The notes: generated by a model from the letters alone, not told the origin. Positions 48,877 through 62,075 are shown, counted from the stretch's first letter. The stretch: DNA of 64,000 nt from Dacryopinax spathularia (GCA_037974965.1 JBBPFI010000002.1:2108001-2172000); one strand, 5' to 3'. Program-made: numbers and translations.

Positions 48877-51800
48877 TTACTGTTGTGCTTCCGGCTCGCC
48901 AAAAGCTTGGTTGAGGTAGCTCTGGATCTCCTTCTTGTGTACGGACTTGGATCCAGTTGCAACCGAGCTGTAGGGCGGGCGACCGCCGTAGGTGACGTCC
49001 TTGCCCTTGTGGTGCTCGGACTTCTCGAAGGCGGTCTTGAGGCGTGGTGCGACGTATGTCCAGGCACCGTTGTTGAGCGGCTCCTCTTGCAGCCACTGAA
49101 TCTCGGCATTCGGGTACTTATCAAGATGAGGGGTAAGCTGTATAAGAGTTAGTACATGCTCCGACATCCAGAGCGGAGTGACGTACAAGATCATAGGGGA
49201 AGGGAGCAAGCTGCTCAACGCGGCTAATCGCAACGTCCTTGATGCCACGGTCCTCACGCTCCTTCAGCAGCTGGTAGTAGACCTGGCCAGTGCAAAGGAT
49301 GTGCTTCTTGATCTCTTCAGGGGCGACAAGGTTCTCCGGGTGAGGATCAGGGATGTACCGCTGGAACTGGGTGTTGCCAGTCATATCCTCAAGGTTGGAG
49401 CGGGCCATCGGGTGACGGAGGAGGGACTTTGACCAGAAGAAGATCAGCGGCTTGCGGAAGTCACGGTGAATCTGTCGGCGCAGCACGTGGAAGCAGTTGG
49501 CAGGAGTAGAGGGGTAGACGATCTGCAGGTTGCAGTCCTGGTGTTGCCGGGAGATGTTCTCCTCAGACGGGTAGACGTACGGGTTGTCGTCACACAGCTG
49601 GAGGAAACGCTCAAGGCGACCGCTGGAGTGCTCCGGACCTTGGCCATCGAAACCGTGCGGCAAGCTCATGACGAGACCGGAGCGCTGCGCCCACTTCCGC
49701 TCACCGGCAGCGAGGTACTGGTCGATGATGACCTGAGCGCCGTTGGCGAAGTCACCGAACTGAGCCTCCCAGATGGTCAGGCAGTCGGGCGAAACGAGAG
49801 AGTAGCCGAGCTCGAAGCCGAGAACACCGTATTCGGACAGATGGGAGTTGCAGACCTTAAAGCTAGCCTGATCGGAGCCGAGGTGGTTCAAGGGAACGTA
49901 TTGTTGCTCGTTCTCCTGGTCATGGATCACAGCATGACGCTGGGAGAAAGTGCCACGCTCGACATCCTGACCGGAGAGGCGGACGTGCACCTTCTCAAGA
50001 GCCAGGGAGCCGAAAGCGAGTGCTTCGGCAGTGGGCCAGTCGATATTCTTGCCCTCCTCGACGTTCTTGCCACGGGTGGCGAGAATACGAGCCAGGTTAC
50101 GATGCGGGTGGAAGCCCTTCGGCGTAGAAGAGATTGTCTGGCCAATGCGCTTGAGGATCTCCTCCGACACACCAGTCTCTCGCTGTGGCAAGTTCTTCTC
50201 AGCAAGCTCCTTCGGCGAGGGGAAGCCGTTCCAAGCGGACGAGAGCCACTCTTTTGGCGAGGGTTTGTAGTGCTCAGCCGCTGCAGCGGCCTTCTCAAGC
50301 ATGCCCCACACCCACTTCTTGTGCTCGTCGATGTCCTTCTCCGAGAAGGTGTTCTCATCGATCAGCGCTTTGGTATATTGGGTGAGGGTGGTGGGCTGCT
50401 TCTCGATGGCCTTGTACATCCTTGGCTGGGTGAAGCTCGGCTGGTCAGTCTCGTTGTGACCATAGCGACGGTAGCACACGATGTCGATGACGACGTCCTT
50501 CTTGTACTTTGCGCGCCAGTCAGCGGCGAGCTGAGCGACAAAGGTGACTGCTTCGACGTTGTCGCCATTCACGTGGAAGATTGGTGCGTCGATGGATTTT
50601 GCGATATCGGAGGGGTAGGGAGTGGAGCGGGCGAAGCGGGGATCGGTGGTGAAGCCGATCTGGTTGTTGACGATAACGTGGACAGTTCCGCCAGTACCAT
50701 AGTTCGGCAGAGAATGCATGCCCATCGTCTCGTACACAACACCCTGCCCAGCGAAGGCAGCATCACCGTGGAGGATCAGGCCCATGGCGGTGTTGTGGGC
50801 GGTTTCGTCATCATCGAAATGCTGAAGCGCACGGGTCTTCCCGAGAACGACAGGGTCCTCAGACTCCAGGTGTGACGGATTCGCGACGAGGGACAGCGCG
50901 ACCTTCTTGCCAGAAGGCGTTGGACGGACGTAGTTGGCACCAAGATGGTACTTCACGTCACCTCCGGCAGAATCATCGGCAGCAACGTCTCCAGAGAACT
51001 CGTGAAGGATGGCTTCGATGGGTTTTCGGATGACGTTTGCCAGCACATTCAGACGACCACGATGTGGCATACCCATGACGATGTTCTTCACGCCGTGCTC
51101 GACGGAGCGGTCGATAAGCGCCTTCATACACGGAATGAGCGACTCGCAACCCTCGAGACCGAAACGCTTCTCGTTCGGGTACTTCGATGCGATGAACTTC
51201 TCGAACGACTCGGACCACATCAGCCGATCAAGGATCATCCGCTTCTCGTCGACGTTGTAGTCCCATGGTTTTGGGATCTCGATACGTTCACGGATCCAGT
51301 CGCACTCTTCCCTTGACGGCATGTGGATATACTGGAAACCGATGGCTCCGCCTGCAGTTCATGTAAGCACCAGCTGAAGTGCGTGAACTATCATTACGTA
51401 CAGTAGATCCCCTTCAGCTTATCGATGATCTCTCGGATGGTCATGGAGTTCCTTCCGCCGGTTGCGAACCGAGGCAGGATACCGGGTCCGAGGCTGATTT
51501 CGCGGTCAAGATCCGCCTCAGTCCAGCCATAGTGGCTGATGGTCAGCTCAGCAGGCACGCTCTTGTCGAGGTCGGCATCGAGTACACCGAGCGGGTCAAG
51601 GTTGGCAATATGATGACCGCGTACTTGGTAAGCACGGACAAGGAGTTGGACCTGTAATCCATATCAGCACCAGTTTTGTGGCTAAACGAGCGGAACGCAC
51701 CTTGAGATGGTCGGACACCTGTGTGCCACCGCCCAAGCTGAGGGAAGGTGACGGCCCAGACAGCTGCAGCTCCTCATCCTCCGACCCGAGCCTAGGAGGC

Positions 51801-52072
51801 GGCTGGAATGCTTTCTCGCTGGGTAAACCCTTCTCCAGGCCGGAGAAGTAAATGTCCCAAGAGACGTGGACGCTCTTCGGGTCCTGCTTCCAATGTCTGT
51901 ACATCTCCTCTGCGTAGTAGGCATTCGTGCCGTTCGCGAAGGGGTCGTTAGGTGAAGGGGGTTGGGTCGACGGTGTGGCCAGTGCGCGACCGGCGGTGCT
52001 CGATATCGAGCGTGCTAGAGTCGTGCGGATGCCCTTGCGCAGGGCGCGCCTGCCCAGCTGACGGGAAAGCAT
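48877..52072 (-). CDS. KGD1: 2-oxoglutarate dehydrogenase E1 component, mitochondrial
   Basis: Thiamine-diphosphate-dependent E1 of the tricarboxylic-acid-cycle complex. The ATG at 52072 opens an Arg/Ser-rich transit peptide ([20 protein letters not shown]). Next come [70 protein letters not shown], ThDP-site residues in [17 protein letters not shown] and [11 protein letters not shown], and [20 protein letters not shown]. The end reads [16 protein letters not shown]. Four exons; the largest runs from about 51350 to 49181. The opposite strand holds a 469-codon open frame that is only a shadow. Confidence 0.96.
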
Positions 52073-52750
52073 GCCGCTGGTGGTGGTGATGGTGGTTGTT
52101 GAGGGAAGAGAGGCGAGTGCGAGAGCACCCGACAGCGAGTTGACAAGCAGCAAGCGGTCACTGACACGCTCGCTGGCTGTCTTTAAGCGATGTCGACGAC
52201 GGCCGACGTAGATGTATGCGCCTAGGACAAAGAGGAGAGCAGAGTGTGGTGAACCCCTCAGTGCTCGCTGCTCACTCTCTGCGAGAATGCTATGCCGTTC
52301 GCGTGGTTAGTGACCGGGGTTTGGTCTGCCTCCGCGTTTATATCCGCGGGACGACGTCACGGTTCGCTCAATTTCTGCCCCTGATCCCTGGGTCGGCATC
52401 CGGGTTCCTCCGGTTAGTTGGCTATCTTTGCCTTCATGCCGCATCAACGTTCAACTTCGAACCCTGATATGCCAACAGCTCTCAATAGATCCATTTTTGT
52501 CATATATTGCACACCAGCACAAGCCAACAGTACAAAAATGCACGAGACTCGGCCAGCAACGAGCTGAGTCAGGCAGAAATCTCACTATCGGAGCTCCGAT
52601 GGACTTTTGGAGTTTGCCGATACCGCCGTCATGTCCGACGCGAACCCGCATATGAGATTGCCGATCTTCATGTTCCGTGCGAAATCGGCAATCCTCCAAT
52701 CTGATACGACTCATCCACTGTTACATTCTCCCGCTCTCCGTTGCTGATAC
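52073..52750. other. Intergenic region
   Basis: Promoter side of the E1 gene and 3' side of MYG1. No gene supported. Confidence 0.4.
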
Positions 52751-54151
52751 TCAGAACTCCAGAGCACGCTTGGCCATCTCCATAGCGCCTTCCTTCGTCT
52801 TGTTGCCTGAGAAAGAGATCATCAGACTTATCCCGAATATGTGCCTGAATGCCAGCTCACCTCCAATGAAGCCAGATGCATGAACAAATATACAGCCAGG
52901 AATTCCCGTCATCGTTGAAAGAGCATCATCTCTAACCCCTCTCCACCTGGCACTTTTGTCAGCAATGAGCACGCATGTGATAAGGAGTGGACGCACGGCT
53001 CTGGCAATGCTTTTCGGCTCTGGAAGCTGTCTGGCGTTAGGCTGACGGCTTGTACACGCCAGTTCCCGCCCGACTCATCCGGGTAAAGCACGTAAATCGC
53101 CTTCTCCGCTTCTGGCGTGTTGGCCTCTTCTTCCAGCTCGAACAGGTGCTCCTGTAGGGAGTATCAGTATCTGCCCCACAGCAAGATGGCACTGTGGCGC
53201 ACCTTCCAGGGTGCAAAGTTCTCCAGCACTAATATCCTCCCTGTTGGCTCTACCGCAGTTCGGTTCTCCAAGGCACGCTTGACGATATCCCTCGCCGGCA
53301 GCCAAGCATTCGCATAGTAATCCAGTCGGCCATAGAACTCTGTCCCAGTCAAGGCAGAGGCCTTCGCAAATTGCGCCTAACGACCAGTCAGAGGAGGTTC
53401 AAGGTGAAGCACGGGAGCTGCTCACATCGAAGATCTCTGCACTTGATGGCTCGTTCCAAGCTGGGTTCAAGTGCCCCACACGGTTTGAGAGGGTAGTATT
53501 GAGGCGGTAGCGCGGCTGGACGTCTTCCGGATACTGGTTGATGCCGTTGTCGTTCCCGTCAATAGCTTCGATGAACTCCTGCGAGGCTGTCAGAGAAGGA
53601 GCCATGGTAGGCAATGACCGTGCGCACTTTGTAGAGCTTCAGCCAGAGCAGCTCCACCACAGGGTCTTCAACATGCTTCCCAACGCGCTGAGCGATCAGC
53701 TCCTTCCCGAAATGCCTATAAAATCGAGTATGAGCGTGACAGCAGAGCGAAGCACAGGCGAGTACGTACTTGTAAACAAGGCCGGCGCTCGACAACTTTG
53801 TAACGAACCCATGGCCGAACACCTCCGTGAACCCTCGCTGATGGTGATCGAACCGGTTCTTAGAGGGATCATACACCGCTCCGACGTCCACGACGATGTC
53901 GCAAGTGTCGAGCTTTGCTGGATCACGGGTGCGGACAAGATCTTCAAGAATGATTAGTGAGGAGTTGGGGTCATGAGATCAAAGCGGCCATACTGGCATT
54001 CTGATACTCTGGCAGTTGCTTCAGGAGGTAGACGGCCAGCGCCTCGTCCGCATGGAAGGTCCCGTTATGCGTTCCGATGGTCTATAACGCCGTCTTTAAC
54101 ATGATATTCCGGCAGTCCATAGCAATCCCTTACCTTGACAGAAGTAGACAT
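52751..54151 (-). CDS. MYG1: MYG1 family DHH-type nuclease
   Basis: Metal-dependent 3'-5' RNA exonuclease family acting in nucleus and mitochondria. A tiny first exon (54151-54134) encodes MSTSVK and joins [20 protein letters not shown], with the metal-binding HxxTFHADE. The DHH block reads [20 protein letters not shown]. Then [53 protein letters not shown] and [20 protein letters not shown], ending with [13 protein letters not shown] and [16 protein letters not shown]. Nine exons with short introns. No long transit peptide is seen. Confidence 0.94.
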
Positions 54152-54843
54152 AGCTGCTCGTAAGAAACGTGAAGCGAAAATCGGTCGTCTATGCAGTTCA
54201 GCTAGCTGGAGAGGTGCGCGTCGAAACATGCAGCGGTTCAGCAAAAGAGGCGCGCGTCTGCAAGGGTTTTGCGATCAGGGTCGCCGAAGTCGTGGGAAGA
54301 GTAATACGAAGAGTCTGATTGGATGGTTCACAGTGGGCGCTTCTTTGCTTCTAACCACGACTCGCTGAATTGGCTGGGGTCACTCCGTTGCCTAGGCCGC
54401 ACCCGTCTTAGGAAACATCAAGGGAGCTCGCTCTGGCCCTAGCAGGCTTCAACAGCCTGATGACTAGCCTTTCCCTCGAACGTGCCTCCAGCGTCCATCA
54501 CAAGACCTTCCCAAGACCGAGCACCGAGTCATCTGGACCCCTAGCATGATGTCAAAGGGACCAGCGCTTCATTGATGACCTCCACCTACTGTCTCTCACG
54601 AAACTAGACAATAACCTTCCCCGCAGTCCCTCGCATCAAGTTGTGACTGTTTGCTTTCGGAGCATGGGAAGAAGCTGGTGGTTGTGACTGTTTCGTCTGC
54701 GGTCGAAGCTACGCCGAACGGTCGACCAAAGCCAGCATTAGTCCTCGCGAAAGGGTACAAAAGCAGGCGATTTCAGCTCCCTTAACCCAGCCCAAGTAAC
54801 CAGCTTTCGAGGCGTACCCGTCGAACGTATCGAACCGTACACA
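54152..54843. promoter_or_regulatory. Divergent intergenic region, MYG1 and VOC gene
   Basis: 692 nt between two start codons. No additional gene is supported. Confidence 0.4.
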
Positions 54844-55332
54844 ATGGCCACCCTTGTCGTCTACCTCGCCTGCAACGACGTCGAAGCCTCCGCCAAATGG
54901 TACTGCGACGTCCTCGGCTTCCAGCTGGACAAGAACTCGCACTACCCCGGCCTCTTCGCTCACATCTGGCTAGACGGGCCCAATGCCAGGGCGTCCAAAG
55001 CCCAGCTCATGCTCCGCAGCTATCCGAGGGCCGATAAGGACGGCGATGTCGCGCCGGGGACGAAGCCTCCCCCTGTCAAGCTGCTGTTCGATATTTCCGA
55101 TCCCGCCAAGGGAAAGAACGTCGTGGATGAGAAGTATGAGGCCGTCAAGAAGGTCAAAGCGAGCGGGATTGCGGTTGAATTGAAAGGAGAACCCAAAGAC
55201 GAGGCGCAGGACGCTTATAGGGGATTTGAGATCCTCGACCCGAGCGGTGATGCCCATGCCTTTTCTCTTCCGCGCCTGAATTCTGACGAGCGGAGTGCAG
55301 GCCACGAAGTGAATTTCTTTGCCTGGCTCTGA
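54844..55332 (+). CDS. VOC-fold (glyoxalase/bleomycin-resistance-like) protein
   Basis: Intronless, 162 residues, starting MATLVVYLACNDVEASAKWY in the context CACAATGG. The first beta-alpha unit with CDVLGFQLDKNS and the late FEILDPSGDAHAFS are typical of the vicinal oxygen chelate superfamily, which includes glyoxalase I, dioxygenases and binding proteins. The central part has an inserted Lys/Pro-rich loop. Which reaction it catalyses, if any, cannot be told; a clear set of metal ligands was not assigned. Confidence 0.85.
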   Translation: MATLVVYLACNDVEASAKWYCDVLGFQLDKNSHYPGLFAHIWLDGPNARASKAQLMLRSYPRADKDGDVAPGTKPPPVKLLFDISDPAKGKNVVDEKYEAVKKVKASGIAVELKGEPKDEAQDAYRGFEILDPSGDAHAFSLPRLNSDERSAGHEVNFFAWL

Positions 55333-55538
55333 GCGAGCAGAGCTGATCAACCAGCGAGGAGACCCTTTCCGAATACAGGCTCCGGGTCATTCGAGGTATT
55401 GTCTTTCTGACTTGCGAATGCGAGATGGATCGATTACTGCGTAAATGTTACTGTTACAAAAGTTGCAATGATGAGCGGTATTCAAGTCTGAGAAAGAGGG
55501 CACGACGATATCCCGTCAACCAAGCCAAAGCAAGCGCG

Positions 55539-57474
55539 TCAAATGTGGCCTTGCACCTTATGCCACTTCAAGAAACGGCAGCTTTGTCCACTACAAAGAG
55601 ATCAGCGAATCGCTCGAGAGCAGGAGGGAATCATGATGCTTACAATGGACAATTCTCTCCGAGCTGGCATTCGTGACCTATTCTGAAAATTAGCGGAATG
55701 TAGTGGTAGATGAGTAGTCGAGCTTACCGTAGATGCAAGTAGACGGATGCAGGCACTTATCCTTGAGCCAATAAGGGCACGGCATCCGCCTCACGAACGC
55801 GCGCAGCTCTTGCATCTGTTCCGGGCTCAGATCTGCCAGCTCAGCTTCAGCATACATGACACCAGGAAGGTATATTGAGGTGTACCATAATCATGACCCC
55901 ATTCGCAAGTAGGTTCGCAGTGCCGTCCCAGCAGATAATACCCGTGACAAGGGCGAGGCTTTAGCTTCGAGACGCTCTGTAACACTGTCAGTCAAGACCG
56001 TCTTAAAGACAGTAAGACGAGAGAGGCTCACTCCGGGGACGCGCTTCTTCTTACCGCTCTTCTTTGAGGAGGCATATACAGGCTCTGCAGAAGCGCTTTC
56101 GCTGCTCCCGACAGAACCTTCTTGCGGCTTTGTCGACTGCGAGCCTTTCGACCCAGCTCCATCCTGAGGCTCGGATTTCTCCGACCTGGAGACATTCCGT
56201 GCTATTTGCGCCGGAGTAGCATACAGAACAACATCGTCTTGCGCTGCATCTTTATCCGGGCTGGCTGGTGCGTCGCGCACGACAGGCGTAGGAGGCTTCG
56301 TGTTGTTCGTGTTGATCATACCAGGGAAGAAGGATGGGAGTTTGTCGGACATGAACAGTCCGGGGATATCGACCACTCGGTTCTTAAATGCGTGAAGCTC
56401 TTGGGCGAGTATGTCATAGCCTGCAGGCATTATCAGATATGCGAGTGGAAGAGACAAGCAAAGGACATGCCTTTAAGTATTAGAATCTTGTCAAGCTTGT
56501 TTTCTGCTGTTAATGAATGTAGTATTGAGCTATAACCATTATCGTGGGATGCGCCAAGAAGGATGAGCTTGCATGCCGGTACATCAGCGAACAACCGAAG
56601 ATGCGCTGAATCATGATGTTAACGATTGTACGGTCGTGTAATGGGTATAGATGCACACCTCTGACTTTGGCATCAGATGCCTCCTTCCCTCGCCCACAAT
56701 CAATGATAGCATTCAGCTCATGTGCTGTTGTAAATCCCTCGATAAACTTCTCAAACCCTTGGAACGTGATCTTTCCATTCTGCAAACCGGTGTTAGTCAC
56801 GATGTAAGGCGACAGATCCAAAGGGGAACTCTACCTTTATGAGTACGCTCGCCAACCCTTGCTTGTTCATGTATACATTCACGATAATCTCGGCATTAGG
56901 AGAATGAACGGCGGCCAAAGCTTGACGGACGCGTTCACGCAAGGCTTGAGCTGCCAGACGACCGCCTTCTGCTCCTTGCGCCAGGAGAGCAGCCGAGAAC
57001 TACGAAGCGTATAAGCATAACACCAGACAACTATGGGGACAGACATACGATTAGCCCGTCTCCATCCAGAAGAACTAAGGCGAACTCAGAGCCGACTGTT
57101 CATCACATCAGGTGGAGGTCATACTTGGACCGGGCAGAGCACTTACCACCGGTCTGAAAGGTGGTCTGGCGTCTCAGGTCTGCTATCTGCCTTTCGAGTT
57201 CACTGCTTTTCTGAACATAGGTTAGCCTGCGCAATTGATAAGATTACTTGGCGCTGCTCACCTTCTCCGCCCGCATATAGCTGTCTCGCCATAGTGATAA
57301 CTCCCGCTGTAATTGCGCCTCCTTCTCGCCAACATCTGCAGCCCTAAGCGCTAGCCCATCGAACAGGTTGCCGAGAGATGCTTGAAGAGATGCAAACTCC
57401 GCCTTGTACTGACTAATATCGTTCGAGTCGCCGGACATCGACGCAGGCAGTCGACCACTTGCTGACGGCTCCAT
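55539..57474 (-). CDS. CCCH zinc-finger protein with conserved VLLDGDG domain
   Basis: Exons join from MEPSASGRLP at 57474. Parts in order: a coiled coil (EKEAQLQRELSLWRDSYMRA); EFALVLLDGDGLIFSAALLA and RVRQALAAVHSPNAEIIVNV with NKQGLASVLI, a PIN/NYN-like fold by pattern; ITFQGFEKFIEGFTTAHELN; YDILAQELHAFKNRVVDIPG; a Ser/Pro-rich linker; then zinc fingers CPYWLKDKCLHPSTCIYGH and ENCPFGQSCRFLKWH, ending at 55539-55541. Likely an RNA-binding protein of a family widespread in fungi. The last three exons are very short and found only by joining phases. Confidence 0.82.
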
Positions 57475-57951
57475 CCCAGGTATCCTTTATGCAGCACCAC
57501 TAACCCCCTCGCTCTCCTAGATGAAAGGTATAAGGAAGGTATATCCAAGCCCCAGCGACGGTTTCAAGCAAGACAGGAGAGGAGGTATAGGTTACGAGTC
57601 ACGGTGGTACCTCATTGCTGTAGCGTGCCGATCGCGTCGATGGCCAAAGACGGATGTTCCAGGTGGCGGACGCGCGTAGGAAGCGACCGACGACTGACTT
57701 TACGCGGTTTGTGGCGACTCAACCCGCAGCCCATTTGCTGAGAACGGGCAAATTCGTGTGGTCGTGCCCAACTGTTCGTACTGTAATACTACTTCTTGCA
57801 ATGTGCATATATTTACGTAGATGACGGCACAACATCCAAGGCGCCTAACACGGCAACCACCGCGCTTTCTGCTTAGTCATCGCGAAGTGCGCGAGATTCC
57901 GTCGCAAACGCGTTCTTGAAAGTCGCGCACGCATACTTCGCCGACGGCCGT
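57475..57951. promoter_or_regulatory. Divergent intergenic region, CCCH and Alba genes
   Basis: 477 nt between divergent start codons; no gene supported. Confidence 0.4.
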
Positions 57952-58911
57952 ATGTCAACAACTGCAGATATTGCTGTGGAAGACGGCGGACTAATTGCGG
58001 GACATTCAGGCTCACCGACAGTACCTGGAGACACCGTGCATGACGATGACCGGACACCGCACCTCATGCGCATTGCCGCACAAGGCAAGCTGAGAACGTA
58101 CGTCGCCTTCGCGCTCAAATTCCTGCAGGTAAGCTGCGTCACTGCTATTCGTTCAAGGCCCGCTTCACTCACTCCCAACTCAGGAGTCACATAACCGGCC
58201 TCTCGTGTTGCATACGTTACCTCCCGCGGCGCCAAAGCTTCCCTCAGCAACCCAGACTGAAGGAGACGCAGCTCCAGCACCTGATCCACCAGAACCCGCA
58301 CCCCAATCTCAGCCTCCGCAGACCAAAACCTTTGCCTCATCCGCAGCATGCATCCCCCGCCTCATCTCCGTAGCAGAGATCATAAAGCGCGAGTTCGTGG
58401 AGCTCATGGCTGCGAGCAAGGACGAGACGAAACAGGGGTGGAGACTGCATCAGTATAACGAGCTCGGGTGCTTGGAGGATCTCGAGGGGAAGGACGCGAC
58501 GTCTGCGGAGGGGCCGAAGGGGTTGACGTTGGTCGAGTTGCTGGAGGGGAAGAATCAGTGAGTCAAGGGACGCCACATGTTGTAGACGCTGTCTGACTAT
58601 GTTGCCTAGCCTACAGATCAAGCGCACTCCGTATATGAAGATTACCCTTACGAAGAGGTTGCTGCCCGAAGAAGATATCAAGAAGTCCACGTTAGCGTGC
58701 TCACGCCTTTCGCTGCACTTCTTACTCATGGGTTTGTAGATATCAAGAACCACTACCAAGCAAAAAGCGTTCCAAATCCGCAAAAGCGAGGGAGAGGAAG
58801 AAACGAAAACGAGCGGAACTGGCTTCTACTGCCCCTGACCACGTAGAAGACGTCTCAATGCACGACCTCGCAGAAAGCGTGCCAGACGCGCAACCCGACA
58901 GTTCAGCATAG
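57952..58911 (+). CDS. Alba-domain nucleic-acid-binding protein
   Basis: Four exons. After an acidic N-terminus comes MRIAAQGKLRTYVAFALKFL, joined by a GTAAGC intron to ESHNRPLVLHTLP. Later come CIPRLISVAEIIKREFVELM and LHQYNELGCLEDLEG, which match fungal Alba-like proteins related to RNase P/MRP subunits Pop6/Rpp20. LQIKRTPYMKITLTKRLLPE continues the fold. The basic tail (PSKKRSKSAKARERKKRKR) follows an intron with a GTTAGC donor, and the end is PDAQPDSSA. A role in RNase P/MRP or mRNA binding is inference. Confidence 0.82.
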
Positions 58912-59050
58912 GAAGAAAGGGAGATCATCATTTCGTTCTTGTTGTCAAGCATTGTATCCGTACCCCGCATTACATTTCCGTTCCTCTGCCAACATAATAG
59001 TATAATAGAAACATCTTCAGCACCTTTTCTCATACGCGAGCTAGAAGCGT

Positions 59051-61050
59051 TCAAGCGCCGACTTGCTTTTCCATCCCTCTGGTCTCCGGATCCATGGGCT
59101 GCGCCTCGACATCGGGCGTTTCAACGAAACCGTTATCGTGCCTCATCCCGTCTTCTGCTGCGTAGGGGTTGACGATCTCGATCGGAAGGATGAGGTTAAG
59201 GACGAGGGCGACGATTCCGGAGATGAGGACTATAGACGAGAGTCAGAACGAATCGTACGATTAGGAAAAGGAACAACGCACAAGGAGTGGTAAGGATGAT
59301 GGTGATGGAGTCGAGGAAGCCTTGCAGCCCCGGGCTCGCGTTCGTAACGCCCTCGAACAGGTAGCTCCAGAAAGACGGCACGAGCAAATCGGCGATACCG
59401 AAGCTGAAAGCAGCAGCTACGATGAACCGATCTCTTCTCGTCCAAGGCAGATATGACAGCACACGGATACCGGACGCGACGACGCTCGCGAACAGGAAAG
59501 TCGTCACGCCTCCCAGGACGGGGTTCGGGATGGCGAGGAAGACACCGGAGATCTTGCCCAAGATGCCGAAGAGGATGATGAAGAAACAGCACCAGCGGCC
59601 TGCCCCTCGGTTCGCGCATCGAGTGATCGCGATCACACCGTTGTTTTGCGCGAAGATCGAGAGCGGGGTTACGGTGAATAGGGCGGAGAAGAAACCGCCA
59701 AGACCATCGGACTATGCAGATTATCAGCGGTCGATCGTAAGTCGGCCTGGGGGAGGACTCACCAATACACCACCCTGGATGCGGGAGTCGAACTCTGGCC
59801 CTTCAACCTCAACCCGTGACACTTCAGCGGAGGCGGTGATATCACCGATTGCCTCCATCGCCAACGAAATGTAGACCGCGAGCATAGGCAGGATCGCCGG
59901 CGGGTAGACACGAAGCTTGAACGTGTGCACCCAGAGGAAGGTAATAGCAGGAGCAGTCTGGATGCTGCTGCCATCGATGTATCCACACGCGCCGGCAACG
60001 ATACACCCCACAACGAGGCCGACGATGATCGAAGCGTTCTTCAGGAATGGGCTGCCGAAGAGCTCGGTGAGGACGATGGAGATGAAGCTGAGGAAACCGA
60101 GGCCCATGAATTGCGGGCTGCCCCATGGAAGCGGTTTGGGAGCGTAGATCGTCGGGCAGAGCTGGAAGATGCCCGTCGTGGGGCGGCCGGAGCAGTCGTT
60201 CGACCCTCCGCCCCAGTTGAGCGCGCCGGAACTACCGATCAGGGATGCACCGATCATGACGATCACCGTACCGGTAACCAGCGGCGGGAAGATGCGCTGA
60301 AGGATGCGGACGGGAATGAAGGACATGCCCATTTCGAGGAAGGAGCAGATGAGCGACGTGCCCAGTAGGTAGCCATATGCGTCCGGACATGGTCCGTTCG
60401 TCGTTGTCCCGTCTGCGTTCTGGATCACCGGACATGTGCCGTTCGCGTACATCGAATTGAAGATGGCGAAGGCAGTCGACAGGGTCGCGAATGATGTACC
60501 GACGACGGTTATCAGGCCCGTACCAAGGTAGTATCCGCCGGGCAATCGAAGTCTCGACATTTGCACCAGACTGAGAATGCCTGCAGTCTTATTAAGCACA
60601 AGGACTGCTTCTGCGGGAAATCTTCTTACCACAAGCAATCAGCGAAGCACTGATCATGTATGCCTGCATGTCGCCAGGAAGGTTAAGGGCGCTTGAGAAG
60701 ATGATCGGAGGCGTAATGAGACCGGCAAGCATGGCCAGAGCATGCTGGAAGCCGCAGATGACGGCAAGGACGAGCGGGAGGTCGGCATGTAGGGCATAGA
60801 ACGGCGGGCTCTTGCGAGCCGCTGCCTTCGTAAATGGTAGACTGGGTGAGCAGAGCCACACGAAGTCGTAGTCACCAAGCCAGCCATGCCGGGTCGTCAG
60901 CTTGTGTTTCCATCGTGCGAGAGTATTTCGGTAGCCTGGAGCGCGCACTGGGGCGGCGTTTACAGTCGTTGAGGGAGCATCGATGGGACCTGGTTGTTGA
61001 GTCTTGATGTCTCGTCGCTCTTCAGGTGTGCTTGCGTCGGTCATAGACAT
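59051..61050 (-). CDS. Nucleobase-ascorbate transporter (NCS2), purine/xanthine-uric acid permease type
   Basis: Plasma-membrane purine:proton symporter. The first helix has the QH motif (ICGFQHALAMLAG). Further marks are SLIGSSGALNWGGGSNDC, VYISLAMEAIGDITASAEVS (with the acidic pair used in substrate binding) and the NAT signature QNNGVIAITRCANR, joined across an intron. A late helix reads IVALVLNLILPIEIV, and the tail ends ETRGMEKQVGA at 59051-59053. The N-terminus (MSMTDASTPEERRDIKTQQP) is hydrophilic, followed by RHGWLGDYDFVWLCSP. Five exons. It is closer to fungal UapA/UapC-type than to bacterial members by these motifs. Possible GATA sites lie upstream. Confidence 0.94.
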
Positions 61051-62075
61051 CTTGACCGTGATTTACTCTACGTTATCTGACCTTCCTTGTTTGGGCGTTC
61101 AGGTGCTGGCCGCAGCTCTGTTTGCTGTCCCGTGCAAGGAAGTGGGGTGAAAGGGGGGAAGAAGGTCGAACGACCTTTGCATAGCTGGCATTCCTTCATG
61201 GTTAAATAATGCAGCAGGAACTTGTTACGATTCGCGAGCGCTCCCCTTATCGAAACCGCCAAGTTGGTTGGTGGACAGAGTGCACGCTAATGGTGCGTCA
61301 GAAGACGACCCTTCCAAAAGCACACGCGCCTTATCTCGGTGGACCCTGACAGGTTTTCATCGCATCACTCCCTTCGGAGGTGCCACTTCTCCGCTCTTTA
61401 CTCCGTCTTCTGTATTCAGCCGCTATGAATGCAGCCTGATTTCACGGGCAGTGTCCTTATCCCTTTATCCCACTCGGTGTCTTTTCTCCGGATTTGGGGT
61501 CGTGTGCACTGTCGATCTGAATCAAAGCCGGGGCTCCTGCCTCCATGGTCCCTCGTTAGGAAAGCTTGCCACTGATGTGGAAGACGATGATTTCATCGGC
61601 CTACGCCACATCGTTGCTTGGCCCGTAGGGTGTACAAAGAGCCTTGGAGAGATAACAAGATGTGGATCGACGTCAGGCCCGCTGTCGGCCTCCAGGCAGC
61701 CAATGAAGACGTCAACATCGTCGAAGCCCTATCTTTGCGTTGCAAAGAGGCGCTGATTGGCACGAGGTGTCACCGGCACGTGGGGTTGGGGTCCATCGTC
61801 TTATCTGAGGCGTTCGGATACAACCGAGTCCCCCCGATCTCGGCGTTATACGGTTATCAACCTCCTCTCCCTTCCTGACGCCCGGCGGTTCTTCGTAGCA
61901 TCGATGGTCAAGGAACAGTTATAACCTGATTCATTTCTCTTCACTATGCACACTTCAGCCCCTTGTCCCTGACGACCCTTGCACCTGGCTTTGCGATTAC
62001 AGCCAGGACAGCGGAAGGCTCTCCGCATCAAGCATCTCCGAAGAACTTGAGCACAAACGTCTACGGCGTCACGCA
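61051..62075. other. 1-kb intergenic region, permease promoter side
   Basis: No gene is supported. GATA-factor-like sites on either strand occur at 61073-61078 (TTATCT) and near 61247 (TTATCG), close upstream of the permease start. Such sites control purine uptake in other fungi, but two short matches are weak evidence. Confidence 0.35.

Noticed and set aside
49466-50875. 469-codon open frame on the plus strand
   Set aside because: It lies exactly opposite the main exon of 2-oxoglutarate dehydrogenase E1. The leucine/valine-rich protein it would give is a codon shadow of a well-conserved GC-biased exon.
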